Shown here: positions 39,784 to 48,473 of the stretch, one piece after another
Layout of the letters: each line of letters begins with the position of its first letter
Position numbering within the stretch: position 1 is the stretch's first letter
Assembly: GCF_000332975.1 (NCBI RefSeq)
Contig: NZ_BANR01000016.1
Span: 84,207 to 148,206, forward strand
Reading direction: 5' to 3'
Length of the DNA: 64,000 nucleotides
Source of the DNA: Gordonia aichiensis NBRC 108223
Lineage (GTDB): Bacteria > Actinomycetota > Actinomycetes > Mycobacteriales > Mycobacteriaceae
The notes under the pieces: generated by a model
The model's input: the letters and a program-made list of their open reading frames with translations, nothing else
Databases searched by the model: none
What the model was told of the DNA's origin: nothing
Translations under genes and position numbers: made by a program

Positions 39784-40991
39784 GGCAGTACACGATCACT
39801 GTGAGCCGACCGCGGTCACCGATCTCGCGGACCGACATCACTGGGCGCTGCCACCCGCGTCGCCTGATGCGGCGTCGTGGTGCCCCTCGGCGGAGCATCC
39901 CGGCGATTCTCGTGGTACTCGTCGCGGCGGCGGTCGGCTTGTGCGGGTGTAGTTCGATGCCCGGGCTCACCGTCGAGCAACTCCCGCTGCCTGCGCCCGG
40001 AGGGATCGGCGACGGGAAGACACTCATCGCCCACTTCGACAACGCGCTCAATCTGCCGAGCCGCGCCAAGGTGAAACTCAACGGCACCGATGTCGGTGAG
40101 GTCAGCGAGATCGCCGTGCACGACTACACGGCAGTCGTACACATGACGGTTGCCCGGGATGCCCAGATTCCCGCGGGAACCGGGGCTGAGCTGCGCCAGG
40201 CGACACCTCTCGGCGATGTTTTCGTTGCACTGACACCTCCGGCGAACGCCTCGGGGCCGTCGATCGCCGACGGCGCGCAGCTCACCGGCCCGACGTCGGC
40301 TGCTGCGACGGTCGAGGACATCCTGGTCTCCGCGGCCGCGGTAGTCGACGGAGGCTCGCTCGGCTCGTTACAGCAGATCGTCACCGAGCTGAGCGCTGCC
40401 GTCGCAGGCGGACCCAGTAGCCCCGGCAACCTGCAGGGCGCGATCAAGGAGTTCACCACGGCGATCAGCAGACTGAACGCGAACTCTGCCGAGGTCGACC
40501 GGTCGATCCGCAACACGTCGGTGCTGACGGCGGACCTGTCCGCGGGCCGACCCCAGATCATGGCGGCCATCAACAAGCTGGGACCCGCGATCGACACCGT
40601 CGACGATCAGATGAATCTGATCCTGTCGACGCTGGACAAGACCAACAAGGTCACCAGCGCGACCAACGACTTCCTCGGCAAGGACTCCGACAGTCTTGTA
40701 TCGCTGATCGGAAATCTGAGGACCCTCACGGCCGAACTGCGCGACGTCCCACCGATTCTCGGTCCCGTGTCGAAGAATCTGCAGGAGTTGACGCCGAAGT
40801 TCGCCAAGACGATTCAGGGCAATTCGGTTGCGGGTTCGGCAAAGTTGTACTGGCTCACCACCGGATTCGGGTTCGACTCGGCCAGCCGGTTGCCCGAGTT
40901 GCAAGATCTCGAGTCCGGCGGACAGTCGCTCCAACAGACCCTGACACGGATTCTGGCGCAACTGAGCGGCACGAAGGGATGCTGCGGATGA
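39780..40991 (+). CDS. mceE: MceE-position lipoprotein (LprK-like)
   Basis: MlaD-domain lipoprotein. A hydrophobic segment ILVVLVAAAVGLCGC ends in a lipobox with Cys57 counted from ATG 39780. That start overlaps mceD by ATGA but gives a long basic n-region; ATG 39867 would give a more usual signal of 28 residues. The MCE domain (mature about 30-110) has LPSRAKVKLNGTDVGEV. Helical region and a short C-terminal tail ending KGCCG follow. 403 aa from the first start. The lipid anchor is expected to fix the channel in the membrane. Confidence 0.88.
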   Translation: MRQYTITVSRPRSPISRTDITGRCHPRRLMRRRGAPRRSIPAILVVLVAAAVGLCGCSSMPGLTVEQLPLPAPGGIGDGKTLIAHFDNALNLPSRAKVKLNGTDVGEVSEIAVHDYTAVVHMTVARDAQIPAGTGAELRQATPLGDVFVALTPPANASGPSIADGAQLTGPTSAAATVEDILVSAAAVVDGGSLGSLQQIVTELSAAVAGGPSSPGNLQGAIKEFTTAISRLNANSAEVDRSIRNTSVLTADLSAGRPQIMAAINKLGPAIDTVDDQMNLILSTLDKTNKVTSATNDFLGKDSDSLVSLIGNLRTLTAELRDVPPILGPVSKNLQELTPKFAKTIQGNSVAGSAKLYWLTTGFGFDSASRLPELQDLESGGQSLQQTLTRILAQLSGTKGCCG

Positions 40992-42151
40992 TTCTGTGGT
41001 TGCGAAAGCACGCCAGTCTTCTCGGCAACATCGGACTCGTTGCGGTCATGCTGGTGGGGCTCGCCTACATCGGATTCGGCGCTCTCAGTTGGCGCCCGTG
41101 GCAGGGCACCTACCACCTCACCGTCAACTTTCCGATTTCCGGTGGGCTGCAGGACAGCTCGCGGGTGACGCTACGTGGCGTGAAGATCGGGGAGGTCGAT
41201 TCGCTGCACGTGCAGCCCAACTCGGTTCAGGCACATCTCTCCATCGACGACGACGTGAAGATCAACAGGAATTCCCTGGTATCGGCGCTCGGTTTGTCGG
41301 CGGCGGGCGAACAGTATGTCGATTTCACCCCGTCAACGAGCAGCGGACCGTACTTCGCCGACGGCGACACCATCGAGGTCAACCAGACGCACGTGACCGC
41401 GCCGTTCCCTGCGCTTCTCGAGTCATCGTTGAACGTGATCAGTCAGATCGACCCGGTGAAGTTGCGGGCAACCGTGTCGAGTCTCGACGTTGCCCTGACC
41501 CCGGAAGCGGGCCAGGCCAACCAACTCAGAGCATTCTTCGACTCGGCGGGAACGATCTTCGCTGACCTTCGTCGAGTGTTGCCTGAGACAACCAAGCTGA
41601 TCCAGCAGACGGGCACGATTCTCGCCACGACCGCGAACATCCAGCCGGACCTGGGGACGACCGTGTCGGGTGCAAGTGCACTGATCAACTCGGCCGTCGC
41701 CGCGAACGGGGAGTTGAACACGTTGTTTGGCAAGGGGCCCGCACAGTTCACCAGCCTGAGTGGCTCGTTGGGCCAGATCCGCGATCCGCTGACCGGGGTG
41801 CTTCAGCAGGTAGCAGACATCGCGCATCAGGGTGCGCTACGAGCACCGGCGTTGGCCACGTTGCTGCCGTCGATCCGCGACGCCTCCTACATCAGTCAGA
41901 ACATGTTCCACGATGGTGCGTGGTGGGTCATGGCGGCGATCTTCCCGCGGCCCTACTGCAACTACGCGGCGACTCCGATCCGGCCGACCAAGGTGCTGGA
42001 AACCGTGATTCCGACCAATCTGTACTGTGTCACCGAAGACAAGAACCAGCAGATCCGCGGCTCGGCCAACGCGCCCCGACCTCCGGGTGACGACACCGCG
42101 GGTCCGGCCCTCGATGCCGACCCGAACGCACGGACTGTACCGCTGGGATAG
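40988..42151 (+). CDS. mceF: MceF-family protein
   Basis: Sixth MlaD-domain channel subunit. One N-terminal membrane segment (about residues 12-33), an MCE domain (about 40-125) containing ISGGLQDSSRVTLRGVKIGEV and LSAAGEQYVDFTP, then helices to about 300. The C-terminal part has HDGAWWVMAAIFPRPYCNY, usual for MceF. ATG 40988 overlaps the mceE stop by four bases, with AAGGGA 7-8 bases upstream; ATG 40979 is three codons earlier and less well placed. 387 aa. Confidence 0.9.
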   Translation: MILWLRKHASLLGNIGLVAVMLVGLAYIGFGALSWRPWQGTYHLTVNFPISGGLQDSSRVTLRGVKIGEVDSLHVQPNSVQAHLSIDDDVKINRNSLVSALGLSAAGEQYVDFTPSTSSGPYFADGDTIEVNQTHVTAPFPALLESSLNVISQIDPVKLRATVSSLDVALTPEAGQANQLRAFFDSAGTIFADLRRVLPETTKLIQQTGTILATTANIQPDLGTTVSGASALINSAVAANGELNTLFGKGPAQFTSLSGSLGQIRDPLTGVLQQVADIAHQGALRAPALATLLPSIRDASYISQNMFHDGAWWVMAAIFPRPYCNYAATPIRPTKVLETVIPTNLYCVTEDKNQQIRGSANAPRPPGDDTAGPALDADPNARTVPLG

Positions 42152-42223
42152 GACGCTCCGGTCCGACAGGACCTTGTCGTATCAACGCGCGACGCCGCAC
42201 AGTGCACCGGCCGTACACGGCGG

Positions 42224-43279
42224 GTGAAGACTATGAACTGGAAGTACATGACAGCCGACAACAGCAGCGACGCCAACAAGGCCGACGCCGACAACCCCGA
42301 CGCCGACAACATCAGCGCCGACAACACCAGCGCTGCCGATAACCCCGACGCGACGACGACCGACGCGACGACGACCGACGCGACGACGACCGACGCGACG
42401 ACGACCGAGACTGCAGAGGTCGGGAACTCGGCGACAGACGCCTCCGCGGAGGTCGAGGACGGTCAGGGCCTCGCCCCTGCCCCCGAACAGAAGGCCCCGA
42501 GGACGAAGAGTGCGCGTGCGGCCGCGCGTCAGTCAGGTGCGGCCCGGTCCGGCGGAGGTGACGGCGGCGCGGAAGTTGCAGAAGGGACCACAGGCGCCGA
42601 TGAGGCGTCGGGTACGCCGTCGGCACAGCAACGCAGGGGATCTCGCGAGGTCTCGGTCACCATCAGCGCGGCAGGATTGCTGAAGATTCTCGCGGGCGTG
42701 GTGGTCGTGGCGCTGATCGTGGGTGTCGCACTCCTGGGGTGGGGTTATTACCGGGATCAACAGAAGTTGTCGGCCTTCGACGACGCGAAGTCGGCGTCGT
42801 CGGTGTTCACAGTCAAACTCGTCAGCACGATGAACTCCGATGCGGTCGGCGACATGAAGACGTTGCTGGGGCCGCTGAGTACGGGCGAGTTCCGAAAGAA
42901 CCTCGAGCGCGAGCAAACCGATGGCTCGAAGGCGTTGCGCGACCTGAACGTCAAGGCCACCCCGACGGTCAAGTCGGTGTCGGTCGAGTCCTTCGACACC
43001 GATCGCGCGTCGACGGCCGTACTCGTGGAGGTAACCGGAACGAGCACGATCGCACCGAGCGGCGGCAAGGAGTTGATGCTCGTCTGGCTGGACCTGGTGA
43101 AGGAAGACGGCTCCTGGAAGGTCTCCAAACTCAGTGGGGCGCAAGCAGGTCTGGGGCAGCAGCAGGGGACTGGCGGACCGGCCGCAGACACGCAGGGCGG
43201 CTCCGAGAGCCCGGCACCTGCAGCGCCATCACCTGCAGCGCCATCACCTGCTGCGCCGACGCCGGCCCCGGGCGGTTGA
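42224..43279 (+). CDS. Mce-associated membrane protein
   Basis: The usual accessory protein after mce operons, proposed to stabilise the complex. The N-terminal ~135 residues are cytoplasmic, disordered and Asp/Asn/Thr/Ala-rich, including four DATTT units. One membrane segment lies at about 146-167 (LLKILAGVVVVALIVGVALLGW), followed by a small NTF2-like extracytoplasmic domain (about 170-300) typical of Mam proteins. An Ala/Pro tail with repeated PAAPS ends it. 351 aa from GTG 42224; ATG 42233 or 42248 may be the true start. A 72-bp gap follows mceF. Only one such gene is present, where mycobacterial operons often have two or more. Confidence 0.8.
   Translation: MKTMNWKYMTADNSSDANKADADNPDADNISADNTSAADNPDATTTDATTTDATTTDATTTETAEVGNSATDASAEVEDGQGLAPAPEQKAPRTKSARAAARQSGAARSGGGDGGAEVAEGTTGADEASGTPSAQQRRGSREVSVTISAAGLLKILAGVVVVALIVGVALLGWGYYRDQQKLSAFDDAKSASSVFTVKLVSTMNSDAVGDMKTLLGPLSTGEFRKNLEREQTDGSKALRDLNVKATPTVKSVSVESFDTDRASTAVLVEVTGTSTIAPSGGKELMLVWLDLVKEDGSWKVSKLSGAQAGLGQQQGTGGPAADTQGGSESPAPAAPSPAAPSPAAPTPAPGG
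42347..42406 (+). repeat. Four perfect 15-bp repeats coding DATTT
   Basis: The unit GACGCGACGACGACC occurs four times in a row without a mismatch, in frame. A less regular GCCGACAACnnn repeat precedes it (about 42278-42345). Near the gene end a second 15-bp unit, CCTGCAGCGCCATCA, is present in two exact copies and one degenerate copy (43217-43261). Confidence 0.9.
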
Positions 43280-43286
43280 GGGTAGC

Positions 43287-43323
43287 GACCGGGTGTCCGA
43301 ACACGACGCCGGTGGACCCGGTC
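43287..43323. terminator. Hairpin between convergent mce-associated gene and treY
   Basis: GACCGGGT (43287-43294) pairs with ACCCGGTC (43316-43323) around a 21-base loop, overlapping the treY stop codon. Weak evidence for a shared terminator in a 42-bp convergent gap. Confidence 0.35.
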
Positions 43324-45664
43324 ACGGCCTCGCAGCCGTGGCCTCGGCGCGCACGAGGATCGCCACCGGATTCTCGGCGCGCAGCTCGCCGAGGTCGGCG
43401 ACATCGCGGTACACCTTGCCCGACAACACATCGCGCCAGGTGCCGGAGGGTAGATCGAGAAAGGTTACCGTCGCGTCGTCGACGAGACTGTGGGTGAACC
43501 GCGCCGATACGACGATCACGTCGGCGACGTCGCCGACGCCTCGGCCGAACGCGATGACGTGGTCCGCGCCGGGGCCGTCGGCATACAGCGGCAGATAGCT
43601 GCTGCCCGGGCGGAACGCCGTGGGGTGCGTTGTTCGTACCGAAAGCGCCGCGCGCACCAGCCTCGCCTTGGGGTGATCCAGCGAGCGGTCGTAGTCGACC
43701 GGGCGTCGGTTGTCGGGGTCGACGAGCGAGTCATCCCACCACTGCGTGCCCTGATAGATGTCTGGCACGCCCGGGCACAGGAGTGCAATCGCTTTGCGCG
43801 CCAACGCCTCCTGTCCCCATGCGGAGGCGATGCGTGAGACGAAACGTGAGATCGACTCGGCGGCAGCGCCATTCGTGATCTCGTCGATCCAGGCGTCGAT
43901 CTGGCTCTCGAATTTCTCGTTGACGTCGGTCCACGACGTGTGGAGCTCGGCCTCCCGCGTCGCCTTGCGTGCGTACTCGTAGAGGCGCCCGCGAAGCTCG
44001 TCGTCGACCGCACCGCTGCCGGGCGGGTCGCCGATCGGCCAGACACCAACGATGTTCTGCAACAAGAAGTATCCGGTGAGGTCGTCGGGGGGTGGCCAGT
44101 TCGACCACAACTCGTCGACGAGTAACGACCACCGCTCGGGCACCTGGGCGAGCAGTGCGATCCGGGCGCGCACGTCCTCGCTGCGCTTGGTGTCATGGGT
44201 GCTCGTTGCCGTCATCGCACGAGGCCACTGCGCAGCTCGTAACCGGTTGTGGATGTGGAAGTTCTGCAGACTCATGGTGGGGTCGGCGGGGTCGGCGCCC
44301 ACTTCGAGCGTCGAGACGAGTCGTGCTGTCCGATAGAAGAGGCTGTCCTCGATGCTCTTCGCGGTCACCGCCCCGCCGGTCTGTGCCAGCCGCGAACTGG
44401 CGGCTCCCTCGTGTGCAGTTGCACTGATGACGACGTCGATCGCCGCCACGAGATCTGGTCTGCGCTCGGCTATGTCGAGGGCAGTGGTGATCAGCAGCTG
44501 GCGCAGCGACGGGTAGTCGGCGCGATACACGGGCAAAGCGGCGATGAGTTCGGCGGTCGCCTCGGAAACAGCGGCGGTGTCGGCGGCGGGATCCGAGTGG
44601 GTGATCGCGCGAACGAGTCGCCGGTGCTCGCTGGCGAACTTGTCGTGCAGCGTCTGCAGCTTGCGTTGGCGTTCTTGCTCTCCGAGCCAGTGCGAATCAC
44701 CCGGCACGCCGGTGACGCGCAGATGGATCTCGTCGAGTTCGACGACGCCCGACGGTGCCGTGAACACCGCGTCGATGACCCGCATCTGGTCGTATCCGGT
44801 GGTTCCGTCGACCGGCAGGCTGGGTTCGAGTTGCTCGTCGGCCGCGAGGATCTTTTCGATGTAGAGCAGCGAGTCGGAGCCGATGTCACTGCGTAACCTG
44901 TCAAGGTAGGCCATCGGTTGCCAGAGTCCGTCCGGATGATCCACCCGTACCCCGTCAATGAGCTCGGCGTCGACGAGTTCGTCGATCCAGGTTTGCGTCG
45001 CGCGGTAGACCTGATCGTCCTCCTGTCGAAGCCCTGCGAGCTCGTTGACCGTGAAGAAGCGGCGGTAGCCGATCAGTCCGCTGTCCCATGGAACCAGTCG
45101 ATAGTGTTGTCGCGCATGGACATCGCTCGCGCTCCCACCGAGTGTTCCCGGGGCGGTGGGGAACTCGTGGTCGTAGTAGCGCAGCACACCGTGGGTGTCG
45201 ACGCTCAACGGCGACAGGTCGCCGTCGGAGGCTACGACCGGAATCGCAATCTTTCCGTCGCAGCCGTTCTCCGACGAGAAGTCGACGTCGAAATAGCTCG
45301 CGTACCGTGAGCCGGGGCCGTGCCGCAGCAGGTCGGCGAACCACGGATTGCGCAGAACCTCGGCAACTCCCGTGTGGTTGGGCACGATGTCGATGATGAG
45401 TCCCAGACCTCGCGCAGCCGACGCGCTTCGCAGTGCGCGGAGGCCGTCGAGGCCACCGAGGGCCGGTGCCACCTGCGGAGGTGGCACCCAGTCATAGCCG
45501 TGCGTCGAGCCGGGCATGGCGGTACCGATCGGCGACAGATAGATATGGCTGATCCCCAGTTCCACCAGGTGGTCGAGGATGCCGATTGTGGCCTCGAAGT
45601 CGAAATCCGGTGTCAGTTGTACCCGGTAGGTGGCGATCAGGTGGCGGCGATCGCTCGTACTCAT
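43322..45664 (-). CDS. treY: Malto-oligosyltrehalose synthase
   Basis: TreY isomerises the reducing-end glucose of glycogen-derived maltodextrins to an alpha-1,1 linkage. GH13 motifs in order: [12 protein letters not shown] (about residues 88-99), [11 protein letters not shown] (nucleophile Asp), [12 protein letters not shown] (acid Glu) and [15 protein letters not shown]. 780 aa from ATG 45664, whose ATGA overlaps the treX stop, so treX-treY are coupled; a 19-residue N-terminal extension in frame is unlikely. Gene order on the minus strand is treX-treY, then the mce operon in opposite orientation, then treZ. Confidence 0.94.
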   Translation of the reverse strand: MSTSDRRHLIATYRVQLTPDFDFEATIGILDHLVELGISHIYLSPIGTAMPGSTHGYDWVPPPQVAPALGGLDGLRALRSASAARGLGLIIDIVPNHTGVAEVLRNPWFADLLRHGPGSRYASYFDVDFSSENGCDGKIAIPVVASDGDLSPLSVDTHGVLRYYDHEFPTAPGTLGGSASDVHARQHYRLVPWDSGLIGYRRFFTVNELAGLRQEDDQVYRATQTWIDELVDAELIDGVRVDHPDGLWQPMAYLDRLRSDIGSDSLLYIEKILAADEQLEPSLPVDGTTGYDQMRVIDAVFTAPSGVVELDEIHLRVTGVPGDSHWLGEQERQRKLQTLHDKFASEHRRLVRAITHSDPAADTAAVSEATAELIAALPVYRADYPSLRQLLITTALDIAERRPDLVAAIDVVISATAHEGAASSRLAQTGGAVTAKSIEDSLFYRTARLVSTLEVGADPADPTMSLQNFHIHNRLRAAQWPRAMTATSTHDTKRSEDVRARIALLAQVPERWSLLVDELWSNWPPPDDLTGYFLLQNIVGVWPIGDPPGSGAVDDELRGRLYEYARKATREAELHTSWTDVNEKFESQIDAWIDEITNGAAAESISRFVSRIASAWGQEALARKAIALLCPGVPDIYQGTQWWDDSLVDPDNRRPVDYDRSLDHPKARLVRAALSVRTTHPTAFRPGSSYLPLYADGPGADHVIAFGRGVGDVADVIVVSARFTHSLVDDATVTFLDLPSGTWRDVLSGKVYRDVADLGELRAENPVAILVRAEATAARP

Positions 45665-48345
45665 GTCAGCGTGCGCAGGACGAGGAGTGAACGGGCGCCG
45701 ATCGTGACGGTGCTTCCGCACGGCGCCGAATCGATGGCGGAGTCACCCTGCGGGTGCGTGGTGTCGAGTACACCCTCCCACTCGTGGCCGAGACGCTCGG
45801 ACGCCAGAGTGAACTCGATGTCCTCGTAGTGCGCGTTGAAGCAGATCATGAAGCTGTCATCGGAGATGAGTTCGCCTCGCTCGTTCTTCTCCGCGATGCC
45901 GTTGCCGTTGAGGAAGACCGCGAGGCTCTTGCCGAACCCGCTGTCCCAGTCGGCTGTCGTCATCGCCTCGCCGGACGGGGTCAGCCACACGATGTCGAGC
46001 ATGTCCTGTCCCCAGCGGATCGGCTTCCCCGCGAAGAATCGTCGACGGCGGAACACCGGATGCTTGGTCCGTAGGTCGATGGCCTTGCGGGTGAATTCGA
46101 GAAGGTCCGAATTCTTCTCCGCCAGGGACCAATCCATCCACGAGAGTGGCGAGTCCTGACAGTAGACGTTGTTGTTGCCCTGCTGGGTGCGGCCGATCTC
46201 GTCGCCATGGGCCAGCATTGGAGTGCCCTGGGACAGGAACATGGTGGCAAGGATGTTGCGCTGCTGGCGCGCGCGCAGTTCGTTGACCTCGGGATCGTCG
46301 GTGGGGCCCTCGACACCGCAGTTCCACGACCGGTTGTGGCTTTCGCCGTCGCGGTTGTCCTCGCCGTTGGCCATGTTGTGTTTCTCGTTGTAGGACACGA
46401 GGTCTCGTAATGTGAAGCCGTCGTGGGCGATGACGAAGTTGATACTCGCCGATGGCCGTCGGCCGGTTGATTCGTAAAGGTCCGACGACCCGGTGAGACG
46501 AGACGCGAACTCGCCCAACGTCGCGGGCTCGCCACGCCAGTAGTCGCGCACGGTGTCGCGGTACTTGCCGTTCCACTCCGTCCACAGCGGCGGGAAGTTG
46601 CCCACCTGATAGCCGCCCTCGCCGATGTCCCACGGCTCGGCGATGAGCTTGACCTGACTGACCACCGGATCCTGTTGCACCAGATCGAAGAAGGCGGAGA
46701 GGCGGTCGACGTCGTGTAGCTCGCGTGCGAGCGTCGACGCGAGATCGAACCGGAAACCGTCGACGTGCATCTCGAGCACCCAGTAGCGCAGCGAATCCAT
46801 GATCAGCTGAAGCGTGTGTGGGTGGCGTCCGTTGAGGCTGTTGCCGGTTCCCGTGTAGTCCATGTACATCTCCGGCTGACCGTCGACGAGGCGGTAGTAG
46901 GCGCCGTTGTCGATGCCGCGGAAACAGATGGTCGGCCCGAGGTGATTGCCTTCGGCGGTGTGGTTGTAGACCACGTCGAGGATGACCTCGATTCCCGCGT
47001 TGTGGAACTCGCGCACCATCGCCTTGAACTCGGTCACGGCAGCGGCCGGTTGATCCGGATTGGACGCGTACTCGAGATGTGGCGCGAAGAAGCCGAAGGT
47101 GTTGTAACCCCAGTAGTTGCGTAAACCCTTGTCGCGCAGCACAAAATCCTGCATGAACTGGTGCACCGGCATGAGCTCGATCGCCGTTATTCCCAGTGAC
47201 TTCAGATGGTCGATGATCACCGGATGGGCGAGACCCGCGTAGGTGCCGCGTAGCTGCTCGGGGATGTCGGGGTGGGTTGCGGTCATGCCCTTGACATGGG
47301 CTTCGTAGATGACCGTCTGGTGGTAGGGGCGTCGCGGAGAGCGATCGTGCTGCCAGTCGAAGTACGGGTTGATGACCACGGAGAGCATCGTGTGGCCGAG
47401 CGAATCGAGCTGCGGCATCGACGGTGACTGAGCCGCCGAGTCGTCGTCGACGGGCTCGAACGTCTCGGTGTCGGCATCCTCGACGACGGGGGCTGCCTCG
47501 ACGTCGGCATCTGATCCCTGCGGACCGGGTTCGGTGGCCGACGACGTGTCGTCGCCGGCCTGCGTGTCATCGGTTGTCGTCTCGGGCTCAGGAGCGGCCG
47601 CAATCGTGGCCGAGGATGTCTCATAGTCGTCGGTCGATGGATCGCCGGTCGCACGCAACGACTGCTCGGCCGCGACAACAGGGGGAGCATCGATGGGGGA
47701 CTCATCGCCCGAGGATGCGTTGCCCGCGGGTGCGTCGGGCTCCTCGGAGTCCTCGGGTTCCGGGGCGGCCATCGCGTACGAGAACAGCGACTCGTCGCCG
47801 TCGAAATCCCCGTGGAACGCCTTGCCGTAGGGGTCGAGGAGCAGCTTGGACGGATCACATCGCAGCCCGTTGACGGGATCGTACGGGCCGTGGATGCGGT
47901 ATCCGTAGAACTGTCCCGGGCCGATATTGGGGAGGTAGCAGTGCCAGCAGTAGCCGTCGACCTCATCGAGACGGATGCGACGCTCGTGCCCGTCTCTGTC
48001 GATCAGGCACAGATCGACGGCCTCGGCCACTTCGGAGAAGAGCGAGAAGTTCGTTCCCACACCGTCGTACGTAGCGCCGAGCGGGTACGGGGTTCCCGGC
48101 CAGACCGGGATGGCCTCGGGTTCGGGAACGACGAGAGCATCGGCCTGCTCCTCGGTGTCGGGGAGCAACCACGGGGTCGCGTCTGACGGTGGCGTGGGCG
48201 GCGTCGCCGTTGTCGAGTCGGCGGTCTTTCCCTCACTGCGTGCGTCAACGCCCGGCGCTGGCTCGTGTTGTGGTGTGTCGGCAGTGGCAGTGGTATCGCG
48301 AGTGGCGGCGTCGTTGCGGGCATCGCCGCTCGGCGGAACCGTCAT
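45661..48345 (-). CDS. treX: Glycogen debranching enzyme (TreX/GlgX type)
   Basis: Cleaves alpha-1,6 branches of glycogen, supplying linear chains to TreY/TreZ. A CBM48-like region (about 82-175) is followed by a GH13 barrel with DVVYNHTAEGNH, VDGFRFDLAST (nucleophile), LIAEPWDIGEGGY (acid) and FVIAHDGFTL. 894 aa against about 700-720 usual. The excess is an acidic N-terminal extension (residues 1-80) and an acidic, Thr/Ser/Ala/Pro-rich insert at about 193-314 (DNA 47404-47769), in the loop between the carbohydrate module and the INPYFDW strand. The catalytic sequence is intact, so the enzyme should be active. ATG 48345 with AAGG upstream. Confidence 0.94.
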   Translation of the reverse strand: MTVPPSGDARNDAATRDTTATADTPQHEPAPGVDARSEGKTADSTTATPPTPPSDATPWLLPDTEEQADALVVPEPEAIPVWPGTPYPLGATYDGVGTNFSLFSEVAEAVDLCLIDRDGHERRIRLDEVDGYCWHCYLPNIGPGQFYGYRIHGPYDPVNGLRCDPSKLLLDPYGKAFHGDFDGDESLFSYAMAAPEPEDSEEPDAPAGNASSGDESPIDAPPVVAAEQSLRATGDPSTDDYETSSATIAAAPEPETTTDDTQAGDDTSSATEPGPQGSDADVEAAPVVEDADTETFEPVDDDSAAQSPSMPQLDSLGHTMLSVVINPYFDWQHDRSPRRPYHQTVIYEAHVKGMTATHPDIPEQLRGTYAGLAHPVIIDHLKSLGITAIELMPVHQFMQDFVLRDKGLRNYWGYNTFGFFAPHLEYASNPDQPAAAVTEFKAMVREFHNAGIEVILDVVYNHTAEGNHLGPTICFRGIDNGAYYRLVDGQPEMYMDYTGTGNSLNGRHPHTLQLIMDSLRYWVLEMHVDGFRFDLASTLARELHDVDRLSAFFDLVQQDPVVSQVKLIAEPWDIGEGGYQVGNFPPLWTEWNGKYRDTVRDYWRGEPATLGEFASRLTGSSDLYESTGRRPSASINFVIAHDGFTLRDLVSYNEKHNMANGEDNRDGESHNRSWNCGVEGPTDDPEVNELRARQQRNILATMFLSQGTPMLAHGDEIGRTQQGNNNVYCQDSPLSWMDWSLAEKNSDLLEFTRKAIDLRTKHPVFRRRRFFAGKPIRWGQDMLDIVWLTPSGEAMTTADWDSGFGKSLAVFLNGNGIAEKNERGELISDDSFMICFNAHYEDIEFTLASERLGHEWEGVLDTTHPQGDSAIDSAPCGSTVTIGARSLLVLRTLT

Positions 48346-48473
48346 GCCCGCCTTTTCGGAGTCATGTGTTGACCCTAGCGGCGATGACGGCCGTCTTCAT
48401 CTCGGAGTCACGCTCGGCACACGAAGATCATTGTGAGATCTGTCGGTGCCTGTACGACCACGGTGCGCGTTGA

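Noticed and set aside
33536..43279. Recent acquisition of the mce block from a distant donor
   Set aside because: Codon usage and GC look like those of the neighbours by eye, and no transposase, integrase, tRNA or target-site repeat borders it; insertion is inferred from gene order only.
44249..44896. Plus-strand frames opposite treY
   Set aside because: Antisense shadows of a certain GH13 enzyme, no RBS or motifs.
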